NCBI GenBank assembly: GCA_025455985.1
Contig: JALOLM010000157.1
Coordinates: 1-5,716 of the forward strand
Origin: Candidatus Nanopelagicales bacterium
Lineage (GTDB): Bacteria > Actinomycetota > Actinomycetes > S36-B12 > UBA10799
DNA length: 5,716 bases
Direction of reading: 5' to 3'
Each line of letters opens with the position of its first letter. Position 1 is the stretch's first letter. The translations under genes and the position numbers were made by a program. Shown piece by piece: positions 1 through 4,537 of this stretch. The notes below the pieces were generated by a model. It was not told the origin of the DNA and did not search any database. It saw nothing but the letters and a program-made list of their open reading frames with translations.

Positions 1-298
1 GTGGGCCTTGATCCTGCAATCCGCACACTCCACGCGCGAACGGGCGAGGTCGCCATCCCGCAGGACACTTCGTGGAATCTCGAAGGGTTGCCGCTGCAAG
101 AGTCAGGCGTACTTTTCAGGTTGAGCCGCAGGCCGAAACCCCCTTGATCAACCCCAAAGGTACGGTTTGGCGCCCGATATGTCGCAAACATGCCTAAATT
201 AGCGGACCGATCAGGTTGATCAAGGGGCAGCGCCAACCGCAAAAGTACGCAGATCGGCTCGCACAACCGACTCGGTCGGGAAATCCGGACTCCCGCGG
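1..298. other. Intergenic left edge without a confident gene
   Basis: I see no gene here that I can defend. A plus-strand frame is open from base 1 to a stop at 145-147, and could be the last 48 codons of a gene from outside the window, but it has no recognisable motif. On the minus strand a frame open from about base 98 to the window edge contains a CxxC pair (ECADC). It has only a TTG start without a Shine-Dalgarno sequence and a stop two codons upstream. A zinc-finger start of a transposase was considered, but the match is too weak to call. The right half is occupied by the inverted-repeat structure listed separately. Confidence 0.4.
107..250. repeat. Nested inverted-repeat structure of 144 bp
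   Basis: The outer arms are 107-123 and 234-250. Their outer 10 bases, GCGTACTTTT and AAAAGTACGC, match perfectly, and 15 of 17 pairs match overall. The inner arms are 140-153 (CCCCTTGATCAACC) and 214-227 (GGTTGATCAAGGGG), a perfect 14-bp inverted repeat. Each inner arm carries the self-palindrome TTGATCAA, so the two copies are also direct repeats 72 bases apart. The 60-base centre (154-213) is less GC-rich than its surroundings. The structure lies 49 bases beyond the stop of the 299-889 gene. It could be a small non-autonomous mobile element, a terminator, or paired binding sites for a dimeric regulator. The repeats are directly visible; the role is unknown. Confidence 0.75.
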
Positions 299-889
299 CT
301 AGCTGAGTACCAGCGGGGGCGGGCTGGCCAGACCGAACGCGGCCAGCGGTGTGAGAACGCCGAGCGCCGCTGCCCCGGTGTGCTGGTCGCGGGTCGCCTC
401 CACCCAACAGTTGCGGAACCGATGGTCGGGAGCCTGCCAGCCCAGATCGATCAGCACTCCACGCAACGGTTCGGGCATCGACTGGTCGTAGGGACCGCCG
501 TCACTGGCCTCCAGGTGCAGCAGTCCGTCGGTGCGCGTCCAGCGCAGGAACCCACCGCTGGGGAACTCCCAACGCCCGACGAAGTCGTCATCGACGCAAC
601 GCTGCCATTGCACCAGCAGCCATTCCTGGGCCATCTGCGCTTCGGCCATGGACAGGGCACGGGCATCGAGGTCGCTCTGCACCTCCTCCAAGAAGGCCAC
701 AAGCTTGCCGTTGCTCACGTCCACGCGACGCCCGGAGCGGATCGCGGAGGTCGTATTGACCGACACGATCTCCTCAACGCCGGCGACCTCGAGCCTCAGC
801 AGGCTGTTGCCCTGACCGCCACCCCAATGCAGCACCTGCCACCGCGGCAACTGGCTCACCGCGGCCAGGATTACTTGGTCGTCCCCCAT
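299..889 (-). CDS. Hypothetical protein, TY-Chap/YbjN-like domain
   Basis: This is a 196-residue soluble protein with no signal peptide or membrane segment. An N-terminal half (about 1-100) is rich in acidic and hydrophobic residues. The C-terminal half has a WEFPSGGFLRW strand pair (107-117), a DGLLHLEAS strand (121-129) and then an LGW...P...FRNCWVEA segment (149-165). It ends with an alanine-rich helix and a short AFGLASPPPLVL tail. This closing pattern resembles the TY-Chap domain of actinobacterial proteins, predicted to be a CesT/YbjN-like peptide-binding fold, but the match is from memory of the family pattern only. The frame is open further upstream to 1261, but that part lies antisense within the TetR gene's territory in another frame and has arginine-rich shadow composition. 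I therefore chose ATG at 889, which follows a G-rich stretch (904-900). The gene starts 77 bases after the repressor stop, so it may be read from the operon or from its own promoter. Confidence 0.7.
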   Translation of the reverse strand: MGDDQVILAAVSQLPRWQVLHWGGGQGNSLLRLEVAGVEEIVSVNTTSAIRSGRRVDVSNGKLVAFLEEVQSDLDARALSMAEAQMAQEWLLVQWQRCVDDDFVGRWEFPSGGFLRWTRTDGLLHLEASDGGPYDQSMPEPLRGVLIDLGWQAPDHRFRNCWVEATRDQHTGAAALGVLTPLAAFGLASPPPLVLS

Positions 890-966
890 GAAAACGTCGC
901 CCCCGATTAATTCCACTGACTTACAAAGGGTAGGCGGCACCTCGGAGATCCTCACGCGGCGGGTGC

Positions 967-1563
967 TTACCAGTCGCCCCACAGGTACCGCTGGATTGCT
1001 GGCCCGACCGCGGTGGCCAGATCCTCTGGGGACATCGCCACGATCTCCGGAATGCACAAGAAGTATCGGGACATGGCCAGCCCGGACATCTGGCTCATCA
1101 CCAACGCGGCCCGCTGCGTGCTGCGATCGTCGACGAGTCCGGCCACAGCGTGCTGCACCGAGTGCTTCATCGTGTCCTGCAGTTGCAGACGGGCCTGGTC
1201 GTCGTTGGCACCTGCTCGAAGCATGGCCAGGAAGTTCTGGGTGTACTCGGGCCGGTCCCACAGGCGGACCAGGGACAGCACCAACGCCTCGCCGTGCTCC
1301 TCCGGCGGATGCGAGTTGATCTCGCTGATGAGGCTCTGCGGATCGACGGGCAGCCGCAGGCAGGCGGCGAGCAGGTCCCGTTTGGTCCCGAAGTAGTGCA
1401 CGATCAGGGCTGGATCCACTTGTGCTCGGGCAGCAATGGCCCGCATGCTCGCCCGTTCATAACCGTCGTGCGCGAACAACTCCCGGGCCGCTTCCAGGAT
1501 GTGCGCGCGAGTGTCGGTATCCCCGGGCCGGCGACCGCGGGCTCGGCCTCGAGCGCCGGTCAT
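967..1563 (-). CDS. TetR/AcrR family repressor of the ABC operon
   Basis: This 198-residue protein has the usual length for a TetR regulator. A basic tail (RGRARGRRPG, 5-14) precedes the DNA-binding domain. The helix-turn-helix falls at about 39-58, reading SMRAIAARAQVDPALIVHYF, followed by the GTKRDLLAA helix. The C-terminal ligand and dimer domain begins near LPVDP (71-75) and resembles the TetR_C_16-type domain common in actinobacteria. Start ATG 1563 overlaps the stop of the preceding ATPase gene by ATGA, and there is no good Shine-Dalgarno sequence, so translation is probably coupled. As the last cistron of the operon it should be made together with the transporter. The 18-bp inverted repeat at 4291-4308 ahead of the first gene is the obvious operator, which would give negative feedback. 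The ligand is unknown, but probably is or mimics the transported compound. Confidence 0.93.
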   Translation of the reverse strand: MTGARGRARGRRPGDTDTRAHILEAARELFAHDGYERASMRAIAARAQVDPALIVHYFGTKRDLLAACLRLPVDPQSLISEINSHPPEEHGEALVLSLVRLWDRPEYTQNFLAMLRAGANDDQARLQLQDTMKHSVQHAVAGLVDDRSTQRAALVMSQMSGLAMSRYFLCIPEIVAMSPEDLATAVGPAIQRYLWGDW

Positions 1564-2414
1564 GCCGAGGCCAATGCGGTCATCCGTTCCTCAATTGTCG
1601 GCGGCACCTCCCGGATCGTGGCCGCGACCGCGTGGCGGGCCAGCAGCGCCTGGAGCGCGGCGCGGTCTGGATCCACAACCCGCACACAGCGCCCGGACAG
1701 CGTGACGGCGAACCCTGCCCCGCTCAGCACCTCGAAGACCTGGGCCCACTGGTCGGCCTCGACCGCGTAAGCAACTGTGCCGTCGACGATGTCCGCCTGC
1801 GTTCCAGCAGCCACCAGTCGCCCCTGCGACATCAGCAACAGCCGGTCACACTGATCGGCCTCCTGCATGTAGTGCGTGGTCACCAGCGCCGCGACCCCCC
1901 GGCCGGCCTGCTCGCGGATACTGTCCCACAACCGTGCCCTGGCCAGAGGCTCGACACCCGAGGTGGGTTCATCGAGCACCAGGACTGCGGGCGCGTGCTG
2001 CAGGGCGCAGGCGAAGGCCAGTTGCCGGCGCAGGCCGAGGGGCAGGTCCGAGACCAACTCACCCCGCACGCGGGCGAGTTGCTCGGGGAGCTCCCCAGGC
2101 GCACATCCATAGCCCTGGGCGGCGAACGCGAGGTTCTCGTCCACCGTGAGTTCGGCGTAAAGCCCGAGGCCTTGGGGCACGTAGCCGAGTCGGGCCCTGC
2201 CTGCCCGGTCAGGTGGGCGGCCATTGAGCAGGGCTCGGCCATGGGTCGGTCGCAGCAGACCCAGAAGCATGCGGATGGTCGTGGTCTTGCCGGCGCCGTT
2301 GGCCCCGAGCAGGCCCACCACCTCGCCGGGTTCGACACTGAAGCTCACGTCGTCGACTGCCGGGAACCCGCCGAAGGACATGCCCAGCGACTCGGCCTGC
2401 AGTTGCGCGGTCAT
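1560..2414 (-). CDS. ABC ATPase 1, resembles C-terminal half of YbhF
   Basis: This 284-residue cytoplasmic ATP-binding subunit should power the permease encoded at 3220-4269. Visible motifs are Walker A GANGAGKT (37-44), Q-loop Gln81 in GYVPQGLGLY, Walker B VLVLDE with Asp148 and Glu149, and switch His181 in VTTHYMQEAD. The signature is not LSGGQ but LPLGL (124-128), and the D-loop reads GVEP, with Glu155 in place of the usual Asp. The LPLG signature with an intact His is what I recall of the second ATPase half of E. coli YbhF. The helical segment before the signature is about nine residues shorter than in YbhF. A roughly 80-residue C-terminal extension ends in a TIEERMTAL helix. ATG 2414 gives an ATGA overlap with the previous gene; longer frames to 2513 lack homology. 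It probably pairs with ATPase 2 as a heterodimer. Confidence 0.93.
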   Translation of the reverse strand: MTAQLQAESLGMSFGGFPAVDDVSFSVEPGEVVGLLGANGAGKTTTIRMLLGLLRPTHGRALLNGRPPDRAGRARLGYVPQGLGLYAELTVDENLAFAAQGYGCAPGELPEQLARVRGELVSDLPLGLRRQLAFACALQHAPAVLVLDEPTSGVEPLARARLWDSIREQAGRGVAALVTTHYMQEADQCDRLLLMSQGRLVAAGTQADIVDGTVAYAVEADQWAQVFEVLSGAGFAVTLSGRCVRVVDPDRAALQALLARHAVAATIREVPPTIEERMTALASA

Positions 2415-3223
2415 GCGGCGGCGTCCGGTTGCGCGAGCGCGGCGACGATGCACGCGTCCTCTAGTGTCATCGGTGTTGTCGTCGAACCGGGTGGCGGCGA
2501 TGCGGGCCACCACTCGTGGAAGACCTCACCGCTGCGCCACGCGTAATCGCCGCGCTGCGGCGCCGACGTCCGCACGATCGTGCCGGGGGCGGCGGCCACG
2601 ATCGACTCCGAGGACCCTGACAGAAGTGGCCGGCCCCGGTCGAGGACCAGAATCTGTCCAGCTCGTTCGGCCTCGTCCATGTAGGTGGTGGCCATGACCA
2701 CGGCCGTCCCGTGTGCCGCGGCGCGGGTGATCAGCCGCCAGATTTCGACGCGGCTTACCGGATCGACACCGGTGCTGGGCTCGTCGAGGATGAGCACCTC
2801 GGGCCTGTGCAGCATGGCCAGGCAGAAGCCCAGTTTGTTGCGCATGCCTCCGGACAGTCGCCCGGCCAGCCGGCCCCGTGCCTCCGCAAGCCCGGCGCGT
2901 TCAAGAAGTTCGTCGGCGCGCTCGGCCAGCACCGCGCCCTTCAGGCCGTATGCGCCGCCGATGAAGGCGACGTTCTCGTCGACAGTGAGGTCGGCCCAAC
3001 TGCCGGCGCCACTGGGCATGTATCCCATGCGCTGCTTCGGCGGCGCTTCGACTGTGCCCGCTGAAGGCCGGACCAGCCCGACCATCGTCTTGAGCAGCGT
3101 GGTCTTTCCGGCGGCGTCGCCGCCCACCACTGCGGTGATCTGTCCAGGTGGGTTCCTGAGGGTCACCCCGTCGAGAGCCACCCGGTCGCCATACCGGACG
3201 CTCACGTCGAGAACGTTCATCAT
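2411..3223 (-). CDS. ABC ATPase 2, degenerate, resembles N-terminal half of YbhF
   Basis: This 270-residue ABC ATPase retains a canonical signature, LSGGM (123-127), Walker B VLILDE (Asp147, Glu148) and D-loop GVDP. Three other motifs are altered. Walker A reads GGDAAGKT (34-41), with Ala37 in place of the second glycine. The Q-loop has Ser71 in GYMPSGAGSW where Gln is expected. The switch His is Thr180 in MATTYMDEAE. The LSGGM signature with a missing switch His is what I recall of the N-terminal half of E. coli YbhF; the Walker A and Q-loop changes go further. ATP may be bound but not efficiently hydrolysed at its own site. ATG 3223 overlaps the permease stop by ATGA and has GAAGG seven bases upstream. 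The frame upstream of this point, open to 3847, is an arginine- and histidine-rich shadow of the permease gene. Confidence 0.93.
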   Translation of the reverse strand: MMNVLDVSVRYGDRVALDGVTLRNPPGQITAVVGGDAAGKTTLLKTMVGLVRPSAGTVEAPPKQRMGYMPSGAGSWADLTVDENVAFIGGAYGLKGAVLAERADELLERAGLAEARGRLAGRLSGGMRNKLGFCLAMLHRPEVLILDEPSTGVDPVSRVEIWRLITRAAAHGTAVVMATTYMDEAERAGQILVLDRGRPLLSGSSESIVAAAPGTIVRTSAPQRGDYAWRSGEVFHEWWPASPPPGSTTTPMTLEDACIVAALAQPDAAA

Positions 3224-4269
3224 TGCGCGACCTTCGTGGACCGCCGACGATCCCCGGGCGCGAGATTGCGACGGAAGCGCAGCACCGCGCCGGTGAACAC
3301 GATCACGGCCATGATGCTGAGCATCATCAGCGGGAACCACAGCGCGTCCAGAGGTGCACCGCGCAGCATCACACCCTGCGAGATCATCGTGAAGTAGGTC
3401 AGCGGCAGGAAGTAGCTGATCCAGCGCACGCCCCACGGGATGGCCTCCAGCGGGAAGATGATGCCGGACAGAAGGATTTGTGGCAGCAGGAAGAAGAACG
3501 CTGTCTGGATGGCCTGGCCCACGTTCTGCGAGATCGTCGAGATGAAGACCCCCAGGCCCAGCACGACGAACAGGAACAGCCCCGCGCCGAGCGCGAAGAC
3601 CGCGACGTTGCCGTTGAAGGGGACGTCGAACAGCACGATGCCCAGCACCGTGACCAGGATCATGTCCAAGGCGGCGAGCAGGAAGTACGGCACGATCTTG
3701 CCGAGGATCACGGTGCTCGGTTTGATCGGCATGACGGCCAACTGCTCGATGGTTCCGGTCTGCTTCTCCTTGACCATCCCGATGCTGGTGATGATGGTTC
3801 CGATGAACGTGAGGATCAAGCCGATGATCGCCGGGACCATCACCCAACTGGTCTTCAGGTCCGGGTTGAACAGAACCTCGGTGCGCACCCGGTCACCCAG
3901 GCGGTTGAACGTGGCGACCGCGGTCTGGGCGGTGAACAGCGACGACCCGTCGATGTAGGCGACCACCGGCTGGGTGCCGGTTACGACGGCCACGTCGACC
4001 TCGTTGCGCCGCAGCATGTCCTCGGCCATCGCCGCGTCCCCAGACGGGTCCGTGACGGTGACGTCGTAGGGCGCCTGCGGGACCTGCGTGATCAGAACCG
4101 CTGCCTGCTCGGCCTGCGGTCCGAGCGTGGCGGTGGGGATGTTCTCGACGCTGAAGTTGGCCGCGTAGCCGAACACCACCAGCAGCAGGATGGGCATCGC
4201 GATGAGCATCCCCATGGTCCGGTGATCGCGGCGCAGTTCCCGGAACTCCTTGAGGATCATGGCTCGCAT
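3220..4269 (-). CDS. ABC-2 type transporter permease
   Basis: This 349-residue inner-membrane permease has the layout of the YbhS/YbhR/YhhJ type with a large external loop (ABC2_membrane_3-like). A short amphipathic start containing LKEFRELRRDHRT (6-18) leads to membrane segment 1 (about 19-37). A roughly 105-residue external domain (38-142) follows. Segment 2 is at about 143-165, the conserved EKQTGTIEQLAVMP motif at 168-181, and further segments at about 190-213, 221-243, 253-272 and 310-331. The hallmark FPLEAIPWGVRW...PLTYF stretch spans 272-292. The tail is basic and cytoplasmic. It is the first gene of the operon. ATG 4269 is preferred because a -10 element ends six bases upstream; no Shine-Dalgarno sequence is present. 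Only one permease is encoded, so it probably forms a homodimer driven by the two different ATPases. Export of a hydrophobic or drug-like compound is likely; the substrate cannot be read from the sequence. Confidence 0.93.
   Translation of the reverse strand: MRAMILKEFRELRRDHRTMGMLIAMPILLLVVFGYAANFSVENIPTATLGPQAEQAAVLITQVPQAPYDVTVTDPSGDAAMAEDMLRRNEVDVAVVTGTQPVVAYIDGSSLFTAQTAVATFNRLGDRVRTEVLFNPDLKTSWVMVPAIIGLILTFIGTIITSIGMVKEKQTGTIEQLAVMPIKPSTVILGKIVPYFLLAALDMILVTVLGIVLFDVPFNGNVAVFALGAGLFLFVVLGLGVFISTISQNVGQAIQTAFFFLLPQILLSGIIFPLEAIPWGVRWISYFLPLTYFTMISQGVMLRGAPLDALWFPLMMLSIMAVIVFTGAVLRFRRNLAPGDRRRSTKVAQ
3231..3235 (-). promoter_or_regulatory. Ribosome binding site for ATPase 2
   Basis: GAAGG on the minus strand lies seven bases before ATG 3223 and ten before the second in-frame ATG at 3220. 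It lies inside the permease gene. The spacing favours the first ATG, which also forms the ATGA overlap. It is the clearest Shine-Dalgarno sequence in the operon; the next two starts (2414 and 1563) have none and probably depend on coupling. Confidence 0.55.
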
Positions 4270-4275
4270 GCGGCC

Positions 4276-4281
4276 AGCCTA
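4276..4281 (-). promoter_or_regulatory. -10 element, predicted leaderless promoter
   Basis: TAGGCT on the minus strand matches the TAnnnT pattern of actinobacterial -10 elements. It ends six bases before ATG 4269, so a start site seven bases downstream would be the A of the ATG itself. That predicts a leaderless mRNA, consistent with the missing Shine-Dalgarno sequence. No convincing -35 hexamer is seen at the usual distance; that position is covered by the inverted repeat at 4291-4308. Confidence 0.5.
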
Positions 4282-4290
4282 CTCTCAGAA

Positions 4291-4308
4291 ATTCAACAAG
4301 TGTTGAAT
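4291..4308. promoter_or_regulatory. Probable TetR operator (18-bp inverted repeat)
   Basis: ATTCAACA-AG-TGTTGAAT is a perfect 8+8-bp inverted repeat with a 2-base centre, in otherwise GC-rich DNA. Its size and spacing fit operators bound by TetR-family dimers. Counting from a start site at 4269 it covers -39 to -22, the -35 region, where binding would block RNA polymerase. The only regulator encoded in the window is the TetR protein at the end of this operon, so autoregulation is the simplest reading. The repeat is seen directly; the identity of the binding protein is inferred. Confidence 0.82.
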
Positions 4309-4473
4309 GCTCGAGCGTGATCTGCGATCCCGTTGTGGGTCGGTGTGGGCCAGACGCCGTGTCCACTCGCCTATCAGCCGCCGTTGAATGCGATCGGCAT
4401 CGGACACCGTCCTGTGGCCGGCTTCGGGGACGAGCGAAGGATGAGAACGGACGTTCGCGCGGGGTTGCCGCAC

Positions 4474-4520
4474 CTTTCGGTGAGGATGTTGCACGTGAGG
4501 TGTCACATGCTCACCGAAAG
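4474..4520 (-). terminator. Hairpin terminator after the alpha-mannosidase gene
   Basis: The arms 4474-4484 (CTTTCGGTGAG) and 4510-4520 (CTCACCGAAAG) pair perfectly over 11 bp. Inside, after a mismatch, ATGT (4486-4489) pairs with ACAT (4505-4508). After another mismatch, 4491-4494 pairs with 4500-4503 (one G-U pair), leaving a five-base loop. The hairpin begins 17 bases beyond the stop codon at 4538-4540. No clear U-run follows in the direction of transcription, as is frequent in actinobacteria. It separates the mannosidase transcript from the ABC operon. A regulatory role is possible but less likely. Confidence 0.6.
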
Positions 4521-4537
4521 ATTCGGCTCGGGCCCGG

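Noticed and set aside
1..98. Possible start of a zinc-finger or transposase gene on the minus strand (ECADC motif)
   Set aside because: There is only a TTG start without a ribosome binding site, about 33 codons are visible, and one CxxC pair is not enough to assign a family.
267..279. Small palindrome CCGACTCGGTCGG after the 299-889 gene
   Set aside because: Five-base arms in GC-rich DNA are expected by chance and there is no following U-run; the larger inverted repeat just beyond is the better terminator candidate.
890..1261. N-terminal extension of the 299-889 gene up to ATG 1261
   Set aside because: It would overlap most of the TetR gene in another frame, and the added residues are arginine-rich with no domain pattern. 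ATG 889 begins the part with plausible protein composition.
1422..2546. Plus-strand 374-codon open frame
   Set aside because: It lies antisense to ATPase 1 and the start of TetR, both with clear motifs, and its composition (Arg, His, Gln, Gly rich) is typical of a high-GC shadow frame.
3224..3847. Upstream extension of ATPase 2 to 3847
   Set aside because: This part is the permease gene read in another frame. The ABC domain begins at the MMNVLDVSVRYG segment after 3223.
3223..4320. Plus-strand 365-codon open frame
   Set aside because: It is antisense to the whole permease gene and extremely rich in Asp, His, Gln and Arg, which is the expected complement of membrane-protein codons.
4285..4506. 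Minus-strand 73-codon open frame between mannosidase and permease
   Set aside because: Its composition is His/Arg/Pro rich with no motif, it runs through the operator, and its start lies inside the terminator hairpin.
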